Shown here in pieces: positions 1 through 13,300 of a DNA stretch of 64,000 nucleotides (its first letter is position 1; each line of letters opens with the position of its first letter). The stretch spans positions 12,542,001-12,606,000 of the forward strand of contig JAFFJZ010000001.1 in the NCBI GenBank assembly GCA_018340375.1, written 5' to 3'. The stretch comes from Gonatopus flavifemur (Eukaryota > Arthropoda > Insecta > Hymenoptera > Dryinidae). Made by a program: the position numbers and the translations under genes. A model generated the notes under the pieces. That model saw only the letters and a program-made list of their open reading frames with translations. It did no database searches and was not told the DNA's origin.

Positions 1-596
1 AAAATCCTTTCAGAAATATTTATGTAACAGTATCATCTAAAACCAATATTTTTATGTTATTAGAAAAAGAGATTATTACTCTCCTCGTACGATGTGTATG
101 ATAATGAACATCAATAGTCTGTGATTATTCATAGAATATACCCAACGTGTAATATGTTCATACGTGTATATGAAAAGCGAAAAGCTTAATAAGTTATGAA
201 TATTCTATGAATCTTCTAGTTCTGTAAGACTGTAACTCTGAAGTCAGTTTTAGAAAATTTAATTGGATTTGCAAATATGGTCAAAGGCAAATCTGTTCAT
301 AGTTGAAAGAAATGGATTAGAATATTTCTATATTTTGACATGAAGATCCAATCAAAAGTGAATATTCTTGTTTTGTTACTACGATCCGCAAACTGGGGAA
401 TATGTATCTGTGCATGTATGTATGAATGTTGATGATGAGGATGATGCATCTGTGTATGTCTACGCATTAATTCAATGGAACAGAGTCACGATTGTTATTA
501 CGTACATCGTTGAAGACTATTTGGACAAGGCACGAAGGTACGGATGGCAAAATGTTCTTGTACTCTGCTCACAATGCCAGGTAGAGTCCATTAAGG

Positions 597-755
597 GGAT
601 ACTAGCGGCGCAGTAGCAGCCAAATCGTTTCGCTCCAATTTTATCGACATATTTCTCTTTCAAACACTTCTATTTGAATCAGAGGAAATTGAATCGTTCG
701 CTCGTAGTTTGTCATAAACGATTCAGCTGCAGCGACGCCGCCAGTATCGCCTTAA
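597..755. repeat. Imperfect foldback element
   Basis: The left arm begins gatactagcggcgcagtagc and the right arm, read in reverse complement, begins gatactggcggcg; both continue to aatcgttt. The arms are about 35 bp with a loop of about 85 bp. No target duplication was resolved. Probably a MITE relic. Confidence 0.45.
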
Positions 756-2974
756 AAAAATTTTACTGAAATCTATATGCAGCTTTTTCTTGTAAATACT
801 GTTTGGAACTGGCCACAGTTTTACTTCGTTCGGCCAACCCTGTGTTTTTTTCGTAACTGATATAATACCCTCTTAAATTGAATGTGCAGGTTTGGAATAT
901 CAAATGAAAACCATTTTGAATCGTATTTTACAGAAGAGAAACTATATAGATTCCAAGAAAAATGTTTCAATATAGTTTATCTGGTATTTTGAACAAAGTA
1001 CTAATTCTCTAGAAAGACAACTTCCAAGGTATCTTGAACAATTTCTCCAAACTTATGATCTTCCCAGGCGAAAAAGACCCCTCAAAAGGATACCAGCGTT
1101 TTCAATGGAAACGCTCGTATCCTCTTGTATGTCATGAAAAGAGCGATGAGAAATAATGGGTGCATCAACAAAAGTACACCCTATTTTCAATTATTTCCTA
1201 CTGCTTGTTTATTCGTTTCATAATGATTTCAAAAGATATGAAGAGTGCAGTTTTGATGCAGATGGAGGTTACTTGGTATCAAAGGATTTTTTCGCCAGGG
1301 CTGCCAATGACAACAGTTTTAATTCTATTCGGTCGTTAGTACAACTAATATTACATCGATATTGAACACAAAAGAACGTTTTGCTGTCTGGAGAAAGGAA
1401 AAATCGCTGCACATCGAAGTGACTTGAAATTCAAACGTGCCACGTTACAAAATATATTGTCTACCTCGCGATCATACCAAAGGATGCTTTGTGATTATGA
1501 AAATTGATGAACGACGAATCGCATCGATCGAATTGAGCAAACAAAGTGTTGTGCTAACAATAGATTCCGTACATCATCACCACCGATGAAGTACGCAGCT
1601 TCCACATAGAATTTTGGAGAAACGTCCATCATTATTTCTCCACTGATTTTCTTGAACAAAATAATTCTACGTAGAGACGATGTATTCCATCGGTGATTGT
1701 GCGTTACAGGATACCTGGCGACTGTTTCAAAGAAGCGAGAAAACAAAAATAAATTGTACATAATGTAATAATTGCTATATCTACATAGACCATAGATCCT
1801 TTCGTCCGATTCTGAAATTAATTGAAAAAGTTCGTGCGTATCAACTGAATATTTCGATGTAAAGATGAACAAAGGCATACAAAAAACATATTTTATGAAA
1901 TTATTATTTCAAAAGAACTAAAAAAGTTGACCGAATAAAATATTTGTATCGGCATCAAAGATTTTGTTTATAGAACACGATTATAGATCAAATTATTCTA
2001 TTCTCTTGCTGTTTCAATATTTTTCATTTTTTTTTATCCGCGATAGTGAAATTTGATTCCCGATAAAAGACAAACTCAAACATTCAAAGTGCATGCATTC
2101 TTCTTACAATTCTTGTCTCGCGTTTTTTCGTGCGAGAGGAATAATAATGATAATAGTAACAATAAAGACATAACAAAGAAATGAAATCTTAGTGCCGCGT
2201 TTGAGGGTAATTCAGAGTTACCTATCGCCTTTCAATTTCTCAACCGAGTGTATAAAAGCATTCGATCAAATTTAGCTGTCCTATTTTTCTACATTGTATA
2301 TTCCAAGTAGTTTCATCCTGTGACAAGCGCATTTCATGTACAGATTTACAGCGTACTGTACGATTCTCGATTAATTGGAAATTCTGGATTTTAGGGAATC
2401 CTTCTTTCTCTTGGAAAAAAATAATAATATTATGAAATTTCGTCGTAATTATTGAACTGATCGCTTGAAGTTGACAGAAGAATGACATTCTCTTGTATCA
2501 CTGGGGCAAAAAAAAACCTGAAGAAAATAATCCGTTCAGGTGAAATTGATGAGAATTCGAAACCATAATTCATCACCGCACTGAGTGAAAGGATTTTTTT
2601 TACAACATAAGTGGAATTATATTGTTCAAACTTTCGCTTTCTCTGGATAAGGAAATTTTCTTTTCATTTAAATGGGGTTTCCTGATGCCAAAATAACTGA
2701 ATTCCCTTCAATTGATGTGCCAATAGTGTTCACTGTGTGCAAAATATTTTAAAGGAAAGTTACCGTCAGGAGGCATGAAAAATGCACGAATTCGGTGAAT
2801 TTTCTGAGTTTTAATATATTTTATTCTTCTATCGATGGAGAGTAAATTCCAATTTTCTTTATAAGTAAAGCCATGGGCGGCGTGTTTTGGTGTGCTCGGC
2901 GCACTCACAGCCTTGCTAATTCATCTAAAACAAAAGTGGGTTAAACATCATTCGCTGAATTTTGGTTCCCCAAA

Positions 2975-3082
2975 GGCCAACTCCACCAACCAAGGTTTAA
3001 GTCCTGAATCTTAAATTCTGATTCATTGATTTCAGAATTGAACTCGGTTTTCAATGTTGAACCGAGTTGGTGGGATTGGCCC
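2975..3082. repeat. Small foldback element (ggccaa termini)
   Basis: The left end ggccaactccaccaac mirrors the right end gttggtgggattggcc. Inside, ccaaggtttaagtcc and the opposite ggttttcaatgttgaacc continue the hairpin. The total is about 108 bp. The host duplication is unclear. Reads as a short non-autonomous inverted-repeat transposon. Confidence 0.55.
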
Positions 3083-5395
3083 TAAAAGATTCTTAAATGA
3101 ATCTGTTTTTTGTATTAAACGGACGAAAAAAAATATTCTCAAATCAATTGTTGAGAGAAATCACTATCCGATGACCCCGTAAATTGAATTTCCCCTTCTC
3201 CATTGCGCAAAGATTCATGTAAATCAGTTGATTCGTTAAAACTGAAGACCACTCTCCACGCTGAAAAATACTGTTATGAGATATCGTATTAACCCTTTTT
3301 AATCAGTTATTGTAGTACCATACAGAAGCACTTCTTCTTTGACGATTTTATTTTTCAAAATCTAAGCTTATCTCAGGTAGTAAGAAAAGGTATCTCCAGC
3401 AGGCGTGCTACGAGCATCTCAACTACCTGTTTTCCAGCCAGCGGACGGGTTTCCTTAGTACGAATCAAATCATTCATTTCAAACGTTTCGAGAATACTTG
3501 AATAAAATTGAAATATTGCTCCATACAGCAATAATTCTTGCACTAAAGAATCACAGTACAGAGCGATATTTTGATTTAAACTTTTTACTATATATTTATC
3601 GACATTTCAACAGTAAGTCAGGATATTTTCAGACCAAAATCCTCATTACAATGTGTATTGCACCACTCCAAAAGCACCCATATCGAAAAAAAGTTTGTCG
3701 ATGGTTTCCAAGACCCCAGCTGATTGATTTATCTGAAATGAAAGAACTTTCTGAGATATCGTGGAGACCTGTTAAAAAAAACGCGTTTAAAAGTTCAAAT
3801 AGGATTTAACCTTTATTCACCATCAATCTGCTATGTTTGATCCATAGAGAATACTTCCTTCTTCTTTCTCTTGGAAATGCCTTAAAACTGTTTGCTCACG
3901 TGCTGCTCGGAGCGATGTCGTCCTGTAACTTCCCACCAACTCCGAATATTGAAAAATCACTGTATCAGTATATTAGTAAAGTTATTATACCTTAAAGTAT
4001 TCTTGAATGGGGTAGCATAAATGATTTGGCTCGCCTAGCATTTCTTCAACAGGTTGTAAATTCTAAAATATTTGGAATATGAAAATATCTTGAGAAATAC
4101 TTTAAAAGGATTCAAATTGTGTTTAAAAAAAAAATTAAAACCGAATTTTTCATCGTCGTGAACGGTAACCTTCCCTTAAGTACTGAGCTGAAAGCATCAA
4201 TTCCCATGTCAACCGTTATATCGTGTCCTGTTAAATGTACTAGTTTCCACTCGATCATCAAAGTTTAAGCAATTAGCGAACCTGGGTACTATTTGAATAG
4301 ATTTGAACATTTAGGGAACATCCTTGTAATATTGATCACTGAAATTGTTTTTTCTGTCTCACCGATCCTTCATATTTGCATTGCAAATGAAACAAATATG
4401 AAAATTCTCACATTTAAATACCACTGGACGAATTAAATTTTTCATTTCAATATCATAATGGTTCATGACAAATATATTTCACTGTAAAAAATGAAAAAAT
4501 CAAAAAAATTAGTTCATAAATTACTAAAAATAATCGCTTCCATCGCAAAAAGGCATTTTGACCAAAACAGAGATATAATCAAAGAAAATACGTGTAACTT
4601 ATAAAATAACTTATGAAAAATTTTCAACTAGATATAAATTGTCACTCAGTGTGGTCTCGTAATCGATAAGAGAATGTAATTCATCGTTTTTTCAACAGCA
4701 ACAATAACAAAATTTCATCAATAAAGAATAATTACTATGTACATTAAATATTTGAAATAAAACAAATTGTCTCGAATTTCCATAAAAAAATACATTCTAT
4801 AATCCTTTGAATTTCTAATTTTTCTCTTGTAATAGTTGACAGGACTTATAAAAGTCTTTCTTTACCACATTCAAAGTCGTTCAACTTTTTTGTGCGTTAT
4901 CGTTGTGCACTAAACCGATAATAAAGATAATCATTCGGTGCAATACCTGATGTAACGGATAGATATTATCCATTTTAATTTAATTCCTGTACAAATTGTT
5001 TTACATATCTACCGAATAAAAAATAACTGAAGTTTTTAAAATCATACTTCTGCCATTTTCATTCTCTTCCAATATTCTTTTGAATTTTGACATTCACTAG
5101 ATGAATAATTACGATATGAATGAATTCAACAACACTTTTCAAAACTGATTTTAAGTTATCATTCAATCATTGCCAATTGTTCAGTAATCGAGTGACAAAA
5201 TATATGTCGAAGTGAAATTTGGGGATATCCTCGATATTCCCATCAGGGATATAAGTCATTCAAAAATTCAAATTCGTATATACCTTTATATATCCATATA
5301 AAAAACACCAATCGAATTAGTACAAATTCATAGAAAAACTGTAACAACTTAATTATATTATACACCTTTAAAAAATAAATTGAATTCGCACATCG

Positions 5396-8166
5396 TTACC
5401 TCGAAGAAAGATTCTTTCTTATTTGTTCATACTTTGTTAACTCCTCTTTGGTCACGGAAGGGATCAAATCATTGACCGCTTTTACAAAATCTTGAAATTC
5501 AACAACAACCGTGGACAGTGAATCTTTGTTCCCTTCAGTGGTATCAGCATTGAAGTGGCACAACATTCTACGTGCCGCTCCAAGCCACGCGTTGCTGCAA
5601 ACAGCGTACAAATCGGCACCAGTTAAATTTGTAGGAAGCAACGAAAGAAGATCTTTCAAAGTTCCTTCTCTTTCAGATATAACAAATTTCCGAGTCAACG
5701 CTTCGAGGACGCTCAACTGCGATTTAGGATCGGAATGTATTCCTACGTATAACATTTTATCGAATCTTCCAGGTCTTAAAAGAGCAGGATCAATGAGATC
5801 GGGTCTATTGGTTGCTCCTATGATGAATATTTGACTAGAATTTTCGAGACCATCCATTTCTGCGAGTAATTGAGATACTACACGGTCCATGACGCCTCCG
5901 CTGTCTCCGCTTCTACCACGATTAGGAGCTAATGAATCCAATTCATCGAAGAATATTATACACGGTGCTGCTGCGCGTGCTTGTTCGAAGACTGAAATCA
6001 AATTTATTGTATCAACATTTTTTTATTCTGATAAAAAGAAAATATTTGTTCTTTTATGCTGTACCTTGTCTGACATTTTTTTCACTTTGTCCAACGTACA
6101 TATTCAACACTTCGGGTCCTTTGATCGATAAAAAATGAAACTGAAATTCCGTTGCAACAGCTTTCGCGAGGAGAGTTTTTCCAGTACCTGGAGGTCCGTA
6201 TAAAAGTAATCCTGATTGTCCAATCCCACAATCGTTCATCAAAGGCAGTTGAATTCTACGTATGATTTCGTGTTTCAAATCAACTAAACCACCGATATCT
6301 TCCCAATGGACTCTTGGGATCTTTGGAGTATTCTTGCCATCGCAATATGTCGATTGCATGTACTCTAAGAAAACATATTACGACGTATCATTTCATGTCT
6401 ATATGAATTTATTATTTCACAACTTACCATACGCTTTGATGAAATCTTCTTGAGTTAAGACCAACTGATCTTGAACTTTCGTAATTGATTTCTCATGGAT
6501 TTTAATAGCACGATTTGTTAGAGCGATTAAATCTACGTATCTAAAATCTGAACACAATCCTACTATTTTGGAAAAATCCGCTCGATGATGTAATTTTTTG
6601 CGCCTCAAAAGCCAAGATATAAAATTCGCACGTTCGGATTGGTCTAGAGATTTCATGTGGATGATTTCAATAAACATTCGTTGTAATTCTGCAGGTATGT
6701 CAGACCCATCTGAAGTTGCAATCACTATTACAGGATATTTTGATTTTTTATTGTAAAGATTATTCACTTCATCGGCGAACGTTGATATTATCCTCTCGTC
6801 TTTTTGACCTTCGGAATTTTTGCCAAAAACCTAAAAATTTGTCAAATCTCGATTCTCGAATTTCAGATATCATTTTTTTACAATATTAAAAAGATAATAC
6901 CTGGATGTTGGTCAAACAGAGTATACAAGGTGCACAATTTAAAGCATTATGCAAGACGATACGTAGTTTAGCCTCTGTTTGAGCGGAAGTTAAAGTTTGT
7001 ACTTCGGCAAAATCAGTTTTGATTAAATTAAGACCCAGTTTCTCTGCAAGGATCTTAATCAATTCACCTTTTCCAAAACCCGTGGGTGCATTCACAAGAA
7101 ATATTGGTTTTATATTCAAACGAATATCTATAAACGATCATTTTCATTAATCAAAATTAATCAATCATTTTTCCGGATAAAGCATGTACTTACTTCTTCC
7201 TATGAATGGTAATATACAATATTCCAAACGTTTCAAGGATTCTATAAATGGAGGTGGATAACTATCGTCGATATCAGTTTGAATCGATTCATCGGAATAT
7301 GTATTGCAACATCTTCTCGGAAGATATCCATTGGTATTTGTTTCTTGAATAAGAGTGGTCTCTCCTTGTACAACATAACAACCATTAGGATTTATTGAAT
7401 TTCTCGTTCTCAAATTGTTAACTTTGAAATGCAAAATAGATGGGTATTGATTTATAGTCGAATAAAACCAGTCTTGTGCGTACTTCTTTGTAGAAACTCG
7501 AAATACGTCGTTCTTTCTTAAAAAACGAGGCGTGTAGAAGTAATTCTCTAATAAAGTATCCGTTAATTCGCTGGGACAATCTTGCGATGGATGTATCAAT
7601 GAGATTTTAGCTTCCGTTGAGAATTCTATGGCGTTGTCATTCGATGGTACTGAAAGTATAGATTTAATAAGTCCCTGTATTCGAAATATGATTATCTGTA
7701 ACTTACATAGAAAATAAGAACCATCCAATGCATTTTCCAAATTGAACCTCATAGTTTCAGACATGAATACTGTGTTGCGTTGCATGATTTTTGTGTTATT
7801 TAGAGATATAACGAGTACTTTATATTTCCTCAACGAGGATTTACAACACAGATACGACCACATTTTATCTTGTATTTTGAAATTCTTGATCCCCAATGCA
7901 AATATAACTGTATTACAATCTAGAAAATCTTCATGTTTACAAGATTTATTAATCAATTCTTCTATGGTTTCGTCAGGTAACGTTATAAAACGTATATTTT
8001 GTTGATAAAGTCTTTGCAATCTTAAAAGCATGTAACGTATAAATACAAATGAGATCACATAATAAGGATTTCGTTTCATCAATGTTTTGTTCAACCCTTT
8101 CATGAGATTCGTATAATATAAATTCATCTCGAGTATTCGAGAGGTTACAGCAACATTATGTTTCAT
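5396..8166 (-). CDS. Pex6: Peroxisomal biogenesis factor 6, AAA+ ATPase
   Basis: PEX6 pairs with PEX1 as a double-ring AAA+ motor that pulls ubiquitinated PEX5 out of the peroxisome membrane (family knowledge). The exons, in minus-strand order, are 8166-7707, 7649-7194, 7127-6901, 6830-6428, 6364-6065 and 5991-5396. All phases close to give 813 residues. Domain D2 is canonical: GPPGTGKT at about 572-579, a FFDELDS Walker B at about 629-635, then SGGVMDR and the [20 protein letters not shown] second-region motif. D1 is degenerate: its P-loop reads APTGFGKGE at about 319-327, with glycine where Ser/Thr binds Mg, and its Walker B area (CILCLTNI) lacks acidic residues. The start is the first ATG in the open frame; a stop lies 17 codons upstream of it. 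The human protein is about 980 residues, so the N-terminal domain is shorter or an upstream exon is missed. Intron 1 is 57 bp, in frame and without a stop. Confidence 0.95.
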
Positions 8167-10320
8167 ATTCGATTCAATGAATTTATTCAAATTTGAATGG
8201 GTAACCTTCGGAAATTAGATCCGCTACCCTTTTAGTTTATCTGCATCGATGTTGTGACACTGCATCATATGCACATCGTCGAATTCATCCATTCATCTTG
8301 CTTCACATGTGATTTTAACAGGTTGAGAGAGGGGGGGATGAGTAGTATACAAAAACTAGATAAAACCAGAGGACAGAGGGATGGTAAAACAACTTGGAAC
8401 TCGTGTTGAGAATCACTGGCATACCAATTTTGGACGACAACCACCACTAATCTTGCAAAGTTGCTATAGGAACGCGGAAACGTAAAGGGATAGGTTGAAA
8501 CCTAGCTCTTTTCTCTTTGCAACAACTGCGTACATTGCTTTAATTTCTCATTGTGATGGTTTTTAATAACGTGACAAGGAGTTAATTTCGTGATTGTGTT
8601 TTTCAAGTACCACTTCAATCGAAAGTGAATTCCTTGATTATTCCTAGTTAAAGAGAGACGGAAGGTGATTTCAAGTGTACAACGAACAAGAAGGTAGCAG
8701 AAGACAGAATCATCAAGAAATAGGTCTTTTCGTATCTTGAAATGATTTGTGCGCAATCGCAGATCGATCTAACCTAAACTACAAACTTTCGTACTGTTTT
8801 TTAAATTTTATATATTATACATATCCACTGTGAACTTATTCTTTGCATGAAAAATTCATTCCTACTGATATTTTCATAGAAAAATTGAGAAAGAAACAAT
8901 CAGATATCATTCTTATGGGTTACGCACAAGTGACAACAAGTATAAACATTTTTAAACTAATATTCATCGTTTTAAAACCTGAATATCAAGTGATATATTT
9001 TCATATTTGCATAAGCGCAAATACATTTTTGAATATTAATAAGGTATACTATTTACTGCAACAAAATATAAACAGAATCAATTCTGTTCGCTTAATAATG
9101 AGAATAAAAGTTTGTATAAAATGTATCTAATGATTACAAATGCCTGATATTTTTCAACAATTATTATTTTATGTAATAAAGTATCCAAAAGGTAAAATTG
9201 AATTATTTATTAACTTTGCTATATCATTTATAATCATACCAGTCAATTCTGAAAGGAATAAATTATTGAGAGACACATCATTTTTATGTAATTTTGTTCA
9301 AGCTGTTTGCATTGGGAAAATAATATCCTTTTATCTGCGATATGGCTTTCAAAAGTTACTTTTTCGCTTGAAAGTTCTTTCTCAATTTCTGATAAAAAAA
9401 AGATTTCTGAAAAGAAAACATGTTTTTCTGATGATAATAATAATAATAACTGAGCTGTTGCATTTTAACAATATATTTCAATAATTAATTAAAAAATAAT
9501 TGTTATTCTATACAAATGATATACTAACCTCTAGTTTACTAATCATCGTTTCAATCATTCTGTAACGTTAGATAAATAAAGCAAGGTTTCCGGTATCCCG
9601 TTGGGTGACATATTCACTTCGACGAAAGTTAATGAAGCGCATAATGTAAATTTAATAAAACAATACGAAACTTTTAAAAAGACCGCATAAACACAGTCCC
9701 CACCTGAGAAACTTTGACCTCCTCCATTGATAATCGAGCATGCGCACGAGAGTAAATTTTCGAGATGAAAAGACCTATACAGACCTATACAAAACCGTTG
9801 ATGACTTGAATCTTGATAGCCGTTAAGTGAGAAATCTAACCTAACCTGAACTGATAGCGTCCTTATTGCAGTTTTACAATAACTTTCGTTCAAAATTTAA
9901 AGGTCCATTGGGATTTAATTACCCAAAGAATATTATGTGAGATTGCGGTAAGTTGAGAACGTATGATTCAATTTACTTTTTAATGTTCCATCGCTATAAA
10001 ATCGTTCTCTTGTTCCATGTAATTGTCGAGAGTTTTTTTAAAGCCAGTGTGCGAGCAAGTGAATTATTTCCTTTATTACCCTTGTTTTTTGACACGTGTG
10101 CGTGTATGTGAATATGCATATGTGTGTATCGGTTTTTCACTTCTTATCATGGAAATAAAATAAATATCTGATAAGACCATACCTTTAGAGTTCGGTAAAC
10201 ATATCTCTTTGTAATGGTATCATAGGATTCTGACAGTTGAACCTATTTGGATGATGTGATCGTTTCGTCATTTATTACAGTAGCCTAAAGGGATCTATCG
10301 TGACAAAGCGAAACCTTGCA
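8167..10320. promoter_or_regulatory. Divergent upstream region between Pex6 and BubR1
   Basis: 2.15 kb separate the two divergent start codons. No convincing exon is seen; the 339-nt minus-strand frame at 9555-9893 is unsupported. An NRF1-like word, gcatgcgcac, lies at 9738-9747, about 580 bp before the BubR1 ATG. A short direct duplication of agacctatac lies near 9771-9790. A shared promoter is possible but cannot be placed. Confidence 0.35.
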
Positions 10321-13300
10321 ATGGATCCTGCCACTGTGATTGCACTCTGTAAAGAAAATATACAACCATTGAGGTATGGTCGTAATGCAACTCAGTTAGG
10401 TACGGCATTGAGAGCGCAGGAAGATGCGAGCGCTCAACAATTGTTACTGCAGGAAAAACAGTGAGTAGTAACGGCAGAACAAAATAGTCCTCAAAATATT
10501 CTGTAGATTTGATTTTTTCATTTGTTGTATTTAACTTTTAGAATGTACGAAGATGCAATAAAAAATTATGAAGGGGATGATCCGTTAGAAAATTGGTATG
10601 AGTATATACTTTGGGTAGAACAAAGTTATCCCAAAAGTGGACACGAGTCTCCCATTGCAACCCTCTTACAACAATGTTTAGCTATATTCGAAAAAGAAAC
10701 CAAGTATCATCAAGATCGCAGATACATAAGATTGTGGATTAATTATGTAAGTAGAATTTATTGTTATATTCCGAGTGGATGACAAATTCTGTTGCAAGTT
10801 GCATAATTCATATAATTGTTTGGGGAAATCCCAAATAGGGATTTCCTTGAATAGTTTGTGTTACTGATTCTTATTTGTTTTTGAAGTTTTCATATTAAAT
10901 TCCATGACATTTGGTCATTCCGCAACTTGAAGAACTTTAACAACAACAGTTTGTTTTATTCAAATTTACACCAATGTGCTATAACAGACCTCCAAATTGG
11001 TACGGTTTTTTTCAATCATCAGCCTCAGAATCCTTTTGTCAATTCAAGGTCCAGAAATAGTTACTAGAACAGAATAATTGTACAAAAAGTTTAGTTATAT
11101 CGTAAAGAAACATAGTAGACTCGCCAATTGAAGTTCTGTGAACAAAATGGTGTCCTAGAAAACAATTTTCAATGGCATTCTAAGAATTCCAAATTGTTCA
11201 AGTGTTTATTAAAAACAGTTTGAAAAAATGGTTTTTGAAGTCATTAATTATTCATCTGCGAACGAATTTCATATTGTTTGACGATACAGAACATTTTGGT
11301 TACATTTGATTTGGAGGTGAGATTCTTTTGAATAGTTTTTCAAAGTAAAACCCGTGGAAGGACATTTTTAATTCAAACCAATGATTAAACACAATAAATT
11401 ACTCAAACAAGTGGTAAGAAGTTTTCAAAAGATTTTCCATATTTCATTCAAGTTAAAAATATCCGATCAAAATTCTTTACACCTCATAAAATCCAATGCT
11501 AAAGCGATATACCACGATTCTTAGTCGTTTCACTGATAAAATCTCAAAAGACAGCACCTTGACACGAATAAAACCCTTGATTCCTATATTCTTAGCGTTC
11601 ATTCATTGAATGATTTTCTCGGAAATATACTGAATTTTCGTTCTCGATTTCGATCTGATGTTTCTGAAAATTACTGAATCATTATATTTTGTTTTGTTCG
11701 AATCAGTACTTTTACATACCCCAACATTATACAGCTTTATTAAATCTTTGTTACTCCTCGTTTTAGATAAGTATGCAAAAAAATCCCTTGGAGTTATATC
11801 AACTATTGCATAACAACGGAATTGGAACAATGGTGGCGGACATGTACAGGGCTTGGGCTTTCGAGTTGGAACAAATAGAAGATTACAAAAGAGCAGATGA
11901 AGTTTATTTAATGGGTTTAAACGCTCACGCAGAGCCTGTGAGAGAATTAGATTTTGCTCATGAGTAAGAATTTGAACAAACATAACAAAAAAGGCATCAA
12001 ATTATGTCAGATTCTTGAACATATTATACATTTTTTAAAGGAATTTCCAACTGGCTGTAGCCCGTAAAACTCTTGGTCGTACCGAAGATAGAAGTGAAGT
12101 TTCATTGCTTGAACAACGTCAAGCTTTTAGTTCTCTGAAGGCGATTAAAGCAGGGAAAAAAGTGCCCAACGTGAGAATCGGTCAACGCGTTCGTGATTAT
12201 TTTCCAGGAACTGTACCACAAATTGTCCCTGGAATGCATGGTACCAAAGGAAGTTCAAGGATACCAATATATCAGGTAATAAATTTCGTATTTCCGACTA
12301 CTGATATCATTCAATGTTACTCTACAACTTGAATTTTCTTCAAATTATTGCACAAATAAAAGTTTGTATCGAAAGCGATAAAGAATGAATTTATTATTTA
12401 TTCGCGTAATTTGGATAAAAATATTCTTGTATAGGATGACACCGCCGGTGGAGAAACAAAAGGCTCTAGTATATTGGATCATATTCCTATAGAAGACACA
12501 GTGCATAAGGAAAATACAATCAAACCTGGTCCATGGAGTAATTCTGGTAGAAAATATCCGTTAATTACATCATCCGTTAAAACTCCGTTTAAAGGTAGAA
12601 ATGACATGATAGATGAATGCTGAATAATAAAGTTGAATAAAAATGTATACATTCTTATATATTTTATTTAGTTCACGAGGATCAAGGGGACGAGTTTGAT
12701 ACGGAAAAAGTGAAACTCTTTCCCAATCATGTACCATTTTGTGACGGTAGTAATTATCACGAACATAGATTAGTGCCTGTGTTTGTTGCGGATCCACCGA
12801 ATCCGAACGTTATATTGAAACCTCATTATCCCAAAGAAATAGTTTACGCTAATAACGTTGATCGAAGCATGGAAGAGATTAGAGCGCAAGCTTATTTTCA
12901 AAGGTACGTAACTGTAATTCAACATGCGATATCGTTCGAATACCTCACGGTATTGTTTTATTTCAATAGGAAAGCTCAAATCATAGAGAAGACTCAAGGA
13001 CAAGAGTTACAAATCCAGAACAATGAACAACAACAACAACAATGTCATAAAAGTTTCGAACATCATCAACAAGCGCGTGATATAATGTTACAAGAAATGC
13101 AAAGACAAAGAGAACTGGTTGAACGGCAAAGAAAGTTAGAACAACAAAAAAGAGAAGCAGAACGATTATTGGAATTGGAGAGACAAAGACTTCATGTCGA
13201 GAAACATCAAGCACTTCACAGACCATCGCCGTATGATATAGAGAATCAAAATTTAGATATCCAAAGGCACGAAGAATTAGAAAGACGAACTTGCCAAAAT

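Larger units (their letters stand above)
1..5395. other. AT-rich stretch without a recognised gene
   Basis: No coding exon could be supported here. The longest open frames (368-616 plus, 1156-1365 plus, 1495-1878 minus, 3498-3809 plus) match no family I recognise and show no consistent splice partners. The stretch holds two small foldback elements (about 597-755 and 2975-3082). Around 3720-3800 there is a diverged relative of the sequence at about 45335-45460 (both carry a degenerate gagatatcgtgg-like word followed by aaaacgcgtt). The left part may be intergenic or intron of a gene outside the window. Confidence 0.5.

Noticed and set aside
368..616. 82-residue open frame
   Set aside because: The frame opens at TTG, the first ATG is inside, and nothing resembles a known protein.
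1495..1878. 127-residue minus-strand open frame with a true ATG
   Set aside because: No recognisable motif, no splice partners, and composition like its surroundings. Kept out of the gene list.
9555..9893. 112-residue minus-strand frame upstream of BubR1
   Set aside because: No family resemblance and no splice structure; in a likely promoter region.
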